Assembly: GCF_003667445.1 (NCBI RefSeq)
Contig: NZ_RCTF01000014.1
Span: 1 to 64,000 of the forward strand
Reading direction: 5' to 3'
DNA: 64,000 bases
Source of the DNA: Xanthobacter tagetidis
Lineage (GTDB): Bacteria > Pseudomonadota > Alphaproteobacteria > Rhizobiales > Xanthobacteraceae
Shown: piece by piece, positions 28,294 through 38,343 of the stretch
Position numbering within the stretch: the stretch's first letter is position 1
Layout: every line of letters begins with the position of its first letter
Translations under genes and position numbers: made by a program
Notes under the pieces: model-generated
What the model saw: the letters and a program-made list of their open reading frames with translations, nothing else
Told to the model about the DNA's origin: nothing
Database searches by the model: none

Positions 28294-29153
28294 CGTGGTG
28301 CTCTCGGTGTGGTGCCCGGAACCGGGGGCGGGAGGGACGAGGAAGCGCGCGCCGCCAGCACCGTCGCGATCAGCGGCAGCCCGGCGCACAGCAGGGCGCC
28401 ATGGCGCGGCACAAGGCGGTTGTAGAGGATCGGCTCTCCGGCATGGCTGGCGAGGCGCCCGGCGGCCTCCTCGACGATCAGGTCGGCGGCGGCGAGGTCC
28501 CAGTCATGGGCGTTCTCCCCCACCAGCGCGATGTCGATCTCGCCGCTCGCCACCCGCGCGAGGCGCAAGGCGAGCGAGCGCACGCGCGGCAGCCGGTTCA
28601 GCGCCACTTTCGGGTGGAAGGCGTCCAGCGCGGCCGTCGGCCCGGCGACGCGCGCGCCCTCCAGCGCGGCGCGGTCGCTGGCCCGGATCGGCGCGCCGTT
28701 AAGCGTCGCACCCTGGCCGCGCACCGCCAGGAACATCTCCTCGCTCGCCGGCGCATAGAGCGCCGCCGCGACAGGCCGTCCACGCTCCACCAGGGCGGCG
28801 GACACCGCCCAGTCGGCGCCGCCGGCCATGAACGCACGGGTGCCGTCGATGGGGTCCACCACCCACAGGCGCTCGGCGCCGAGGCGCGCCCCGGTGTCGG
28901 CGCTCTCCTCGGAGAGCCAGGCGACATCCGGCGCCGCCGCGGCCAGGCGCTCGCGCAGGAAGCCGTCCACCGCCATGTCGGCGTCGGTGACGGGGGAATC
29001 GTTCTCCTTGGTCCAGGTGGCGAGGCCCGCGTCGCGCATCTCGCGCGCCATGGCGCCCGCCTGAGCCACCGCCGCGACGAGGGGGCGCATCAGGTCGGCC
29101 AGGTCGCTGCCGGGGCCGGCGGGATCGGGAAAGCCGGAGGGTTTCACGCTCAT
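28290..29153 (-). CDS. cysQ: 3'(2'),5'-bisphosphate nucleotidase / inositol monophosphatase family (CysQ-like)
   Basis: The 287-residue protein has the lithium-sensitive phosphatase motifs WLSEESAD near residue 78 and WVVDPIDGTRAFMAG near 95, and HDWDLAAADLIVEEAAG near 213. These bind the metals of the IMPase fold. CysQ, which degrades 3'-phosphoadenosine-5'-phosphate, is the best guess; an inositol or other sugar phosphatase is also possible. It begins a small operon with the DUF4170 gene. Confidence 0.85.
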   Translation of the reverse strand: MSVKPSGFPDPAGPGSDLADLMRPLVAAVAQAGAMAREMRDAGLATWTKENDSPVTDADMAVDGFLRERLAAAAPDVAWLSEESADTGARLGAERLWVVDPIDGTRAFMAGGADWAVSAALVERGRPVAAALYAPASEEMFLAVRGQGATLNGAPIRASDRAALEGARVAGPTAALDAFHPKVALNRLPRVRSLALRLARVASGEIDIALVGENAHDWDLAAADLIVEEAAGRLASHAGEPILYNRLVPRHGALLCAGLPLIATVLAARASSSLPPPVPGTTPRAPR

Positions 29154-29236
29154 GGGAGCCAAATAGGCGGCGCCGCCGCCGGAGGCAAGGCGCCTCGTGC
29201 TGCATCGCACGCGCTGCGTCGCGGCGAAGGGCCGCT

Positions 29237-30187
29237 TCAGAGCAGAGCGGGCACGATGGTATCGAGCGCGAGGCCCGCGAAGAGGATCAGGCCGGCGTCC
29301 CGGTTGGACTTGAACACCGCGAGGCACCGCGCCGGATCGTCGATGTCGAGGGCGCGCACCTGCCAGGCGAGATGCAGCGCGAAGCCCGCGAGGCCGATGA
29401 AGGCGAACGGCCCCGCCCGGGCGGTGTCGAGCGCGAGGGCGAACAGGCCCACCGTCACCGCGTAGCACGCGCCGACGACCAACGCCGACCGGCGGCCGAA
29501 GAACAGAGCGGTGGAGCGCACGCCGACGATGGCGTCGTCCTCCTTGTCCTGGTGGGCATAGATGGTGTCGTAGGCGAAAACCCAGACGACGCAGCCCGCG
29601 AACAGGAACAGCGCCGGGTCCTCGATGGCCCGGAACACGCTCGCCCAGCCCATCAGCGCGCCCCAGGAGAAGGCGATGCCCAGCACCACCTGCGGGAAGG
29701 ACGTGATGCGCTTCATCAGCGGATAGACCGCGACCACGCCGAGCGAGGCGATGCCGGTGACGATGGCGAAGCGCGGCAAAGAGAGCAGCACCGCGAGGCC
29801 GACCAGGCACTGGGCGGCGAGGAAGGCGAAGGCCGCGGGCACGCTCACGGCGCCCGAGGCAATCGGCCGGTTGCGGGTGCGCGCCACCCGGCCGTCGATG
29901 TCGCGGTCGAGAATATCGTTCCAGGTGCAGCCGGCGCCGCGCATGGCGAGCGAGCCGATGGCGAACAGCACCAGGAGCCTCGGATCGGGGTAGGCGCTGC
30001 CCGCTGCGACGGCCGCCAGCGCGGTGGACCACCAGCAGGGCAGGAGCAGCAGCCAGGTGCCGATCGGCCGGTCCACCCGCGCAAGGTGCAGATAGGGCCG
30101 CAGCGACGCGGGCGCGCGGCGATCCACCCAGTTGCCGCGCGCGGCATCGGCGATGTGGGGTGCGGCGGGCCCTTCCGTGGAACTCAA
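29237..30187 (-). CDS. ubiA: 4-hydroxybenzoate polyprenyltransferase
   Basis: The 316-residue membrane protein attaches the polyprenyl tail in ubiquinone synthesis. The two Asp-rich motifs are CTWNDILDRDIDGRVARTRNRP near residue 88 and AYDTIYAHQDKEDD near 206, with about eight hydrophobic helices. The reading frame opens with TTG at 30187; no ATG occurs before the core and GTG about 20 codons in is the alternative. It lies 8 bp after the stop of the secreted-protein gene. Confidence 0.92.
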   Translation of the reverse strand: MSSTEGPAAPHIADAARGNWVDRRAPASLRPYLHLARVDRPIGTWLLLLPCWWSTALAAVAAGSAYPDPRLLVLFAIGSLAMRGAGCTWNDILDRDIDGRVARTRNRPIASGAVSVPAAFAFLAAQCLVGLAVLLSLPRFAIVTGIASLGVVAVYPLMKRITSFPQVVLGIAFSWGALMGWASVFRAIEDPALFLFAGCVVWVFAYDTIYAHQDKEDDAIVGVRSTALFFGRRSALVVGACYAVTVGLFALALDTARAGPFAFIGLAGFALHLAWQVRALDIDDPARCLAVFKSNRDAGLILFAGLALDTIVPALL

Positions 30188-30195
30188 GGGCGGCC

Positions 30196-30672
30196 CTATT
30201 TCTTCATCACGTTGCCGTTGAGCGTGTCGAAGACGTTGCCGCCGGCCCCGCCCAGGGAATAGCCGGTGGTCACGCCCAGCGCGCTCGAGATGGAGCCCTG
30301 CGGCGGCGGCTTGGCAGGTCCGCCCGGCGCGACGCCGCTGGCGGCCGCCTGGCAGACCTGGTCGCGCACGCCGCTGCTCTTCTTCAGGCTGGCGCTGGAG
30401 GCCTTGATGGCCTCATCCGGCACCTGGCACCACTCCTTGTTGTCCACCAGGAACTTGTTCCAGCGGATTTCGGCGGTGACATAGGAGCGGAACAGCGGGC
30501 ACAGGGTCTGCGGGTCGGCCTTGCGCTTGGTGGCGGCGCCGAGGGCCTTGCCGGCCTCCTCCAGCGCGCCGCGCGCCGCGGTCGCATCCGACTGGCAGTC
30601 CGCCATCGCGCCCGAGAGGGTGAGTGCGCTGCCGAGCCCAGCCGCCGCGATCACGAGCGTCAATCTGTTCAT
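30196..30672 (-). CDS. Secreted hypothetical protein
   Basis: The 158-residue product has a signal peptide (about 1-24, ending LTLSGAMADCQ). The mature part has paired cysteines (C26 in DCQSDATAARG, then QTLCPLFRS, NKEWCQVPDE and DQVCQAA), suggesting two disulfides, and a Gly/Asn-rich tail (GGAGGNVFDTLNGNVMKK). No family is recognised with confidence. It stops 8 bp before ubiA on the same strand, so transcription may be shared. Confidence 0.7.
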   Translation of the reverse strand: MNRLTLVIAAAGLGSALTLSGAMADCQSDATAARGALEEAGKALGAATKRKADPQTLCPLFRSYVTAEIRWNKFLVDNKEWCQVPDEAIKASSASLKKSSGVRDQVCQAAASGVAPGGPAKPPPQGSISSALGVTTGYSLGGAGGNVFDTLNGNVMKK

Positions 30673-30788
30673 GGAGCTTCGCCCCCTTCTCTTGCCGCCC
30701 CCAGGGGAACCGTTGATACAGAGACCTTAAAGATTGGGCAACATCACGGCAGCCACGGCGGGAAATGGTTCCGGGCGCGCATTCCCGC

Positions 30789-30817
30789 TTGACGGCTTCC
30801 GGACCGGTGGGTAGTTT
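30789..30817 (+). promoter_or_regulatory. Candidate ilv operon promoter
   Basis: TTGACG (30789-30794) and TAGTTT (30812-30817) are 17 bp apart. Transcription would start about 25-30 nt before the leader peptide ATG at 30848. Confidence 0.5.
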
Positions 30818-30847
30818 CGCGCAACTTTTGAAAGGGACAGCGCCGTC

Positions 30848-30904
30848 ATGCGCAATATCGTTATCCTTATCGTAGGTGGGCGCGCCACTGCCGGATCGGC
30901 CTGA
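30848..30904 (+). CDS. ilv leader peptide MRNIVILIVGGRATAGSA
   Basis: This 18-codon ORF has AGGGA about ten bases upstream and encodes six consecutive branched-chain residues, Ile-Val-Ile-Leu-Ile-Val, at positions 4-9. It ends with TGA about 34 nt before a GC hairpin with a TTCG loop and lies 166 bp before ilvB. That is the classic design of a transcription-attenuation leader: ribosome stalling at the Ile/Val/Leu codons when charged tRNA is short changes folding of the RNA downstream. Too short for ordinary gene finders. Assignment is by pattern and context. Confidence 0.82.
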   Translation: MRNIVILIVGGRATAGSA

Positions 30905-30960
30905 CGGCCGGTCGGAAGACAGGTGGCGCGCGCTTAGAGGGGCCTTCGGGCCCCTTCGTC
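30880..30960 (+). promoter_or_regulatory. ilvB attenuator: alternative hairpins and terminator
   Basis: Visible pairings: GCGCGCCAC (30880-30888) with GTGGCGCGC (30923-30931), nine perfect pairs; GATCGGCC (30894-30901) with GGCCGGTC (30906-30913); and the terminator AGGGGCC (30938-30944), loop TTCG, GGCCCCT (30949-30955), followed by TCGTCGTTTCT. The first arm overlaps the leader-peptide codons, so ribosome position would decide which stems form. Fold energies were not computed. Confidence 0.7.
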
Positions 30961-31070
30961 GTTTCTGGGGCCCCGCCGCGCCGCATGCGCGGGCCGGGGC
31001 AGCGGGGTTCAGGGCGCTTCAGGCGCCCGACGGGTCGAGCGGCGCCGCGGCGCCCAGGGAGTTTGAGGCA

Positions 31071-32831
<1,761 letters not shown>

Positions 32832-32854
32832 GGTCGAGCGGTCCACCGCAGAAC

Positions 32855-32962
32855 GCAGTCATGCCCCGGCTTGTCCGGGGCATCCACTCCGCGGCGAGAC
32901 GCCTTGCCACCGGTGCTTCAGCGGCCTGGTGGATCCCCCGGACAAGCCGGGGGATGACGGCG
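32855..32962. repeat. Single BIME-like hairpin pair between ilvB and ilvN
   Basis: CATGCCCCGGCTTGTCCGGG starts one inverted pair near 32862 and GGATCCCCCGGACAAGCCGG the facing pair near 32930, about 50 bp apart. The arms match the tandem array at 1-620. Transcribed inside the ilv operon, it would put two strong stems between ilvB and ilvN mRNA, which could affect stability or the ratio of subunits. Confidence 0.9.
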
Positions 32963-32994
32963 CCTCTCAATCTCTTGCCCATTCCGAGAGTTCC

Positions 32995-33510
32995 ATGCCC
33001 CAGACCTCCGAGCCCACCGAGCGCCATACCCTGTCCGTCCTGGTCGACAACGAGCCGGGCGTGCTCGCGCGCGTCATCGGCCTGTTCTCCGGCCGCGGCT
33101 ACAACATCGACAGCCTCACGGTGTCGGAGGTGAGCCACGAGGGGCACCTCTCGCGCATCACCATCGTCACCACCGGCACGCCCATGGTGATCGAGCAGAT
33201 CAAGAACCAGCTCGACCGCCTCGTCCCGGTGCACCGGGTGCGCGACCTCACCGTCGAGGCGGCCTCGCTGGAGCGGGAACTCGCCATGGTGAAGGTGCGC
33301 GGCGTGGGCGAGGCCCGCGGCGAGGCGCTCCGTCTCGCGGAAGCCTTCCGCGCCCGCGTCATCGACGCCACCCGCGAGAGCTTCGTGTTCGAGATCACCG
33401 GCAAGTCCGACAAGATCGACCAGTTCGCCTGGCTTATGGAGCCGCTCGGCCTGGTCGAGGTGGCGCGCACCGGCGTGGTCGCCATCTCGCGCGGGCCGGA
33501 GGGGATGTGA
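32995..33510 (+). CDS. ilvN: Acetolactate synthase small (regulatory) subunit
   Basis: The 171-residue protein begins with an ACT domain (HTLSVLVDNEPGVLARVIGLFSGRGYNIDSLTVS), which binds valine for feedback inhibition, and has a C-terminal ALS_ss_C domain. It follows ilvB by 163 bp, the gap holding the hairpin repeat. The ATG has only a weak ribosome site (CGAGAG), so translation may be modest. Confidence 0.95.
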   Translation: MPQTSEPTERHTLSVLVDNEPGVLARVIGLFSGRGYNIDSLTVSEVSHEGHLSRITIVTTGTPMVIEQIKNQLDRLVPVHRVRDLTVEAASLERELAMVKVRGVGEARGEALRLAEAFRARVIDATRESFVFEITGKSDKIDQFAWLMEPLGLVEVARTGVVAISRGPEGM

Positions 33511-33554
33511 GCGTTTCGATGGCGGCAGGAGGGCTTGCGCCCTCTGTCCGCTAG

Positions 33555-33574
33555 GGATATACGCCCGGATATAC
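33555..33574. promoter_or_regulatory. Direct repeat GGATATAC x2 upstream of the toxin-antitoxin genes
   Basis: GGATATAC occurs at 33555-33562 and 33567-33574, a 12-bp period, just before the antitoxin start. It is an AT-rich patch in GC-rich DNA and a plausible autoregulatory operator/promoter for the module. Confidence 0.45.
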
Positions 33575-33594
33575 AATGAAGGTCCGCTACGGCG

Positions 33595-33936
33595 ATGAAG
33601 GTCAAGGTCGCGAAATGGGGCAACAGCGTTGCCGTGCGGATTCCCAAGTCCGTCGCGGACGACCTCGGCTTGCGTCCTGGCAGCGTGGTCGAGCTTGAAC
33701 GCGACGGGTCGTCGGTCTCTATCCATGCCGAGCCCAAGGTCAAGATTCCGCGCTATCGGCTTGAGGATCTGGTGGCCGAAATGAAGCGGCTGGGACCGGA
33801 AAATGAGCCTGAAACGGTGGACTGGGGGCCTGATGTTGGCTCCGAGATCATCGACGATGAGTGGTCGAACCCCACGGGAAGCCGCGATGGTGCCCCGGTG
33901 CGCGGCAAGAGCGACGATGCCTCTCGCCGCCGGTGA
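33595..33936 (+). CDS. mazE: MazE/AbrB-type antitoxin
   Basis: The 113-residue product begins MKVKVAKWGNSVAVRIPKSV, the swapped-hairpin AbrB/MazE DNA-binding fold, followed by LGLRPGSVVELERDGSSVSI. The middle (ETVDWGPDVGSEIIDDEW) is the acidic toxin-binding part; the basic tail beyond is formed where the gene overlaps mazF by 20 bp. It would neutralise the toxin and repress the module. The pair lies between ilvN and ilvC, an unusual site. Confidence 0.88.
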   Translation: MKVKVAKWGNSVAVRIPKSVADDLGLRPGSVVELERDGSSVSIHAEPKVKIPRYRLEDLVAEMKRLGPENEPETVDWGPDVGSEIIDDEWSNPTGSRDGAPVRGKSDDASRRR

Positions 33937-34258
33937 CATCGTCTGGGCGGAGCTGGACCCGGTCCGAGGCCGCGAGCAGGCGGGACGACGGCCGGCGCTC
34001 GTGGTCTCGCTGGAACTCTACAATTTGACCTCGCGCCGCGCGTTCATATGCCCGATCACCTCGCGCGTCAGGGACTGGCCCTACAACGTGCCTCTGCCGG
34101 ACGGCACGAAAACCCGGGGCATGGTCCTTGTCGACCAGTTGCGCGCTGTCGATCAGGCCGCACGCATTTTTGGTCTGATCGAGCGCGGACCCGAAGAACT
34201 CCTGGCGGAAGTCCGCGGGCGCCTCGTGACGCTCCTCGGCATCCCGCTTCCCGCCTGA
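33917..34258 (+). CDS. mazF: MazF/PemK-type toxin endoribonuclease
   Basis: The 113-residue product has the PemK-fold blocks AAGDIVWAELDPVRGREQAGRRPALVVS, ICPITSRVRDWPYNVPLP and GMVLVDQLRAVDQAAR. Family members cut mRNA at short sequences. ATG 33917 lies inside the antitoxin gene, coupling translation. It ends 35 bp before ilvC; read-through would link it to ilv transcription. Confidence 0.9.
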   Translation: MPLAAGDIVWAELDPVRGREQAGRRPALVVSLELYNLTSRRAFICPITSRVRDWPYNVPLPDGTKTRGMVLVDQLRAVDQAARIFGLIERGPEELLAEVRGRLVTLLGIPLPA

Positions 34259-34269
34259 CCATTCCCTAA

Positions 34270-35313
<1,044 letters not shown>

Positions 35314-35331
35314 TCCTCATTCGTTGAGGCG

Positions 35332-35369
35332 TGCCCCGGAGCGGCGAAGGCTGCTCCGGGGCATTTTTG
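35332..35369 (+). terminator. Rho-independent terminator after ilvC
   Basis: TGCCCCGGAGC (35332-35342) pairs perfectly with GCTCCGGGGCA (35353-35363), followed by TTTTTG. Confidence 0.92.
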
Positions 35370-35434
35370 TTTGCGATGGCGACTTGGCGTATCTGACTGT
35401 ATTCTTGGCCTCCATTTCAGGCGGAGCAGACGCC

Positions 35435-35644
35435 GTGCCTGCCAAGAAGCAATTGGAGGAAGCTGACCGGGCGATCCAGGAGGTCGACTGGGAGAAGCTG
35501 CGCGCCATGAGCGACGACAAAATCCGTGCAGCCTGGGCCTGGGACAAGGACATGACCTGGCCCACCGACGAGGAACTCGCCGAGTTCGACCTCGTCATCC
35601 CCGCGAAAAGCCGCCGGAAGCCGCCGAAGGAAGCGGCGGAGTAG
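35435..35644 (+). CDS. Small hypothetical protein, orphan antitoxin-like
   Basis: The 69-residue product from GTG 35435 (GGAG nine bases upstream) reads KKQLEEADRAIQEVDWEKLR then MSDDKIRAAWAWDKDMTWPT and ends with a basic KSRRKPPKE tail. The pattern 'MSDDxIRAA...DxDxxWPTDEEL' recalls the short acidic segment of BrnA-like antitoxins, but no DNA-binding helix or toxin gene is adjacent. Family not assigned. Confidence 0.5.
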   Translation: MPAKKQLEEADRAIQEVDWEKLRAMSDDKIRAAWAWDKDMTWPTDEELAEFDLVIPAKSRRKPPKEAAE

Positions 35645-35910
35645 CCGCACGAAGCGCACCGGCGCCGACGGCCATGCCCTGGCGGCTTGCCCAACCTTCA
35701 AATCTAGAGGGCCGATAACGCAGCCTCCGGGCGCGCTGGCCGCAGGGCCGTGCCGGCTGGCGGAATGCCGCCCTGCGCGATGGACGGATCGGCAGGCCCG
35801 GCGGGCATCGGGCTCCCCGGTCGAACGGTTCCAATCATCCGCCCCTTGAGAGGCGGCGGGGAGATTTTTGCGGCCGGGCAGGCTATGCTCTGCGTCGAGG
35901 AGCGCCCGCC

Positions 35911-36342
35911 GTGACCGAAGACGCCCGCACCACCGATCCCCGCCTGTTCCTGCGCATCGATTTTGCCGACGGGCGCAAGCTCGGGCCGGGCAAGATCACC
36001 CTGCTTGAGGCGATCCGCGTCCACGGCTCCATCCTCTCCGCCGCCAAGGCCATCGGCATGAGCTATCGGCGTGCCTGGCTGCTGATCGACGAACTCGACC
36101 GCATGTTCGATGCGAAGGTGATCGTCACCTATCCCGGCCGCCGCGGCGCGGGCACCGAGGTGACGGCGTTCGGCGCGCGCGTCATCGCGCTCTACCGGGC
36201 GAGCGAGCGGCAGGCGGCCAAGGCCACCCGCGCGTCGGTGGACGAGCTCAGGGCGTCTCTCGCGGTGGAGTTCCGCCCGGGATCAGACGAAGAGGAAGAG
36301 CCGTCCGAGACGGCTGAGACGCCGGCGCAGCAGGCGGGCTGA
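35911..36342 (+). CDS. ModE-like single-domain winged-helix regulator
   Basis: The 143-residue protein has a LysR/ModE-type winged helix (about 20-105: GPGKITLLEAIRVHGSILSAAKAIGMSYRRAWLLIDELDRMF, TYPGRRGAGTEVTAFGARVIALY) and an acidic tail. It lacks the molybdate-binding domains of full ModE. Start is GTG with GAGGAG eight bases before it. It converges on modC and the two coding ends overlap by 95 bp, so it probably regulates or is regulated with molybdate uptake. Confidence 0.85.
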   Translation: MTEDARTTDPRLFLRIDFADGRKLGPGKITLLEAIRVHGSILSAAKAIGMSYRRAWLLIDELDRMFDAKVIVTYPGRRGAGTEVTAFGARVIALYRASERQAAKATRASVDELRASLAVEFRPGSDEEEEPSETAETPAQQAG

Positions 36343-37450
36343 CGATCTCGGCGCCCGGCGATGAAAACCCCGCGGGCCGCGAATCCACCGTCACGGCCTT
36401 GATCATGGCCCACACCGGCGTGCCCGGCTCCAGTGCGAGGCGCTCCACGCTCTCCTGCGTCACCAGGGAATAGATTATCGTGTGGGCCAGCGCGACCTCC
36501 ACGTCCGCGAACGGGCCCTCGGCGCGGGTGATCTTGCTGATGGTGCCGGCGAGCCGGTTCGTCACCGATACGTCGATGGGCCGCGAAAGCGAGAGCGAGA
36601 CGTCGCGCGAGCGGATGCGGGCGCGGGCGGGGGCACCCACCGGACGGCCCACCAGCGGCACGCGCAATTCGCCGTCGGCGAACGTGACGGTGGACAGGCC
36701 GAAGCGTTCGTCATGGGCGGTGACGGTGCATTCGAGAATGGTGCCGACGTCGAACCGGCCGATCACCGGCAGCAGTTCGGGGCGCGAGAGCACGTCGGAG
36801 AGCGGCCCGCAGGCGATGACCTTGCCGTCCGTGACCGCGGCCACGGCGGAGGACAGGCGCAGCACCTCCTCGATGGAGTGGCTGACATAGAGGATGGGCA
36901 GCTTCAGCTCGTCCCGCAGCCGCTCCAGATAGGGCAGGATCTCGCCCTTGCGCATCTCGTCCAGCGAGGCGAGGGGCTCGTCCATCAGCAGCAGCCGGGG
37001 CTGGGAGAGCAGCGCCCGGCCGATGGCGACGCGCTGCTTCTCGCCGCCGGACAGGGTGTGGGGCCGGCGCGCCAGCAGGTGCGCGATGCCGAGCATGGCG
37101 ACCACCGCGTCGAAGGAGATGGTGCGCTCCCGCCGGCTGCGGCGCTCGCCGTAGCGCAGGTTGCCCTCCACGCTCATGTGCGGGAACAGCCGCGCGTCCT
37201 GGAACACGTAGCCCACGTGGCGCTTCTCGATCGGCAGGTCGATGCCCCGGCTGGAATCGAAGAAGGTCTCGCCGTCGACTCGCACATGGCCGCGGTCGGG
37301 CTTCACCGAGCCGGCCACCACCTGGATGATGGTGGTCTTGCCCGAGCCCGAGCGGCCGAACAAGGCGGTCACGCCCTCGCCGGGCGCGGTGAAGTTCGCC
37401 TCCAGCGTGAAGCCGGTGGAGCGGGCGAGCGAAACGTCGATCTCGATCAT
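36248..37450 (-). CDS. modC: Molybdate ABC transporter ATP-binding protein
   Basis: The 400-residue protein has Walker A FGRSGSGKTT (about 31-40), Q-loop YVFQDARLFPH, signature TLSGGEKQRVAIGRALL, Walker B LLLMDEPLASLD, and a C-terminal Mop/TOBE domain (about 300-370) that senses molybdate. The last 31 codons run through the 3' end of the convergent ModE-like gene. It overlaps modB by 4 bp. Confidence 0.94.
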   Translation of the reverse strand: MIEIDVSLARSTGFTLEANFTAPGEGVTALFGRSGSGKTTIIQVVAGSVKPDRGHVRVDGETFFDSSRGIDLPIEKRHVGYVFQDARLFPHMSVEGNLRYGERRSRRERTISFDAVVAMLGIAHLLARRPHTLSGGEKQRVAIGRALLSQPRLLLMDEPLASLDEMRKGEILPYLERLRDELKLPILYVSHSIEEVLRLSSAVAAVTDGKVIACGPLSDVLSRPELLPVIGRFDVGTILECTVTAHDERFGLSTVTFADGELRVPLVGRPVGAPARARIRSRDVSLSLSRPIDVSVTNRLAGTISKITRAEGPFADVEVALAHTIIYSLVTQESVERLALEPGTPVWAMIKAVTVDSRPAGFSSPGAEIVSPPAAPASQPSRTALPLRLIPGGTPPRETP

Positions 37451-38145
37451 ATGCGCCCCAGGGCGATCTTGATGCGCCGGTCCGCCATCTCGGCGAGGAT
37501 GAGGGCGCCCAGCGCCAGCACCACCGAGACGGCGGTGAGCCGCAGCGCCATGGCGTCGCCGTCCGGCATGTGGGTCGCGCTGTAGATGGCGAGCGGGATG
37601 GTGCGCGTCTCGCCTTCGACGTTCGACACGAAGGTGATGGTCGCGCCGAACTCGCCCAGCGCCGAGGCGAGCGCGATCAGCGCCCCGGACAGGATGCCCG
37701 GCAGCATCAGAGGCAGCGTCACGGTGAAGAAGGCGTCGAGCTTCGAGGCGCCCAGCGTGCGCGCGGCGGTCTCCAGGCCCTTGTCCACCCCGTCGATGGC
37801 GAGGCGCACCGCATTCACCGAGAGCGGGAAGCTCACCACGGCGGCGGCGACCGTCGCGCCGGCGGTGGTGAACATGAGGCTGATGCCGAACCACTCATAG
37901 AGATATTGGCCGAGATAGCCGCGCGTGCCGAGCGTGATGAGCAGCAGATAGCCCACCACCACCTTCGGCAGCACCAAGGGCAGATGGATGATGCCGTCGA
38001 ACAGGCCCTTTCCGGGGAAGTTCAGGCGCGCGAGAATCCAGCCGATGAGGATGGCCGGCGGCATGCTCCAGATCGTGGCCCAGAAGGCCACCTGGAGACT
38101 GAGCCGCACGGCGGTCCATTCTTCCGGCGTCAGAAATGTCGTCAT
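37447..38145 (-). CDS. modB: Molybdate ABC transporter permease
   Basis: The 232-residue protein has five or six transmembrane helices and the EAA loop region LETAARTLGASKLDAFFTVTLPLMLPGI. ATG 38145 is preferred over an in-frame GTG at 38166. It is coupled to modC by a 4-bp overlap and separated from modA by 198 bp that contain a perfect 26-bp palindrome. Confidence 0.92.
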   Translation of the reverse strand: MTTFLTPEEWTAVRLSLQVAFWATIWSMPPAILIGWILARLNFPGKGLFDGIIHLPLVLPKVVVGYLLLITLGTRGYLGQYLYEWFGISLMFTTAGATVAAAVVSFPLSVNAVRLAIDGVDKGLETAARTLGASKLDAFFTVTLPLMLPGILSGALIALASALGEFGATITFVSNVEGETRTIPLAIYSATHMPDGDAMALRLTAVSVVLALGALILAEMADRRIKIALGRI

Positions 38146-38231
38146 CCCGGCCACCAGAGCGCGCACCGATCAGCCAGCGTGGCAGCGGATCGGAAGACGC
38201 GGTCTCCTTGTGAGATTGAGAGGGCGCAGCA

Positions 38232-38257
38232 CCGGGCAGGCAGGCCTGCCTGCCCGG
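38232..38257. repeat. Perfect 26-bp palindrome between modA and modB
   Basis: CCGGGCAGGCAGG followed directly by its reverse complement CCTGCCTGCCCGG, with no loop bases. On the leftward mod transcript it lies after modA and before modB, so it could be a partial terminator or a 3' stabiliser giving more binding protein than permease. No T-run follows. Confidence 0.8.
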
Positions 38258-38343
38258 ATCGCGCTCTGGGAAGCAAATCTTAAGCCGGGCGCGCAGGCAC
38301 CGGAAGGCTCCGGCGCGGCTCTCCGCACCGCCGCCCGCGCCGC

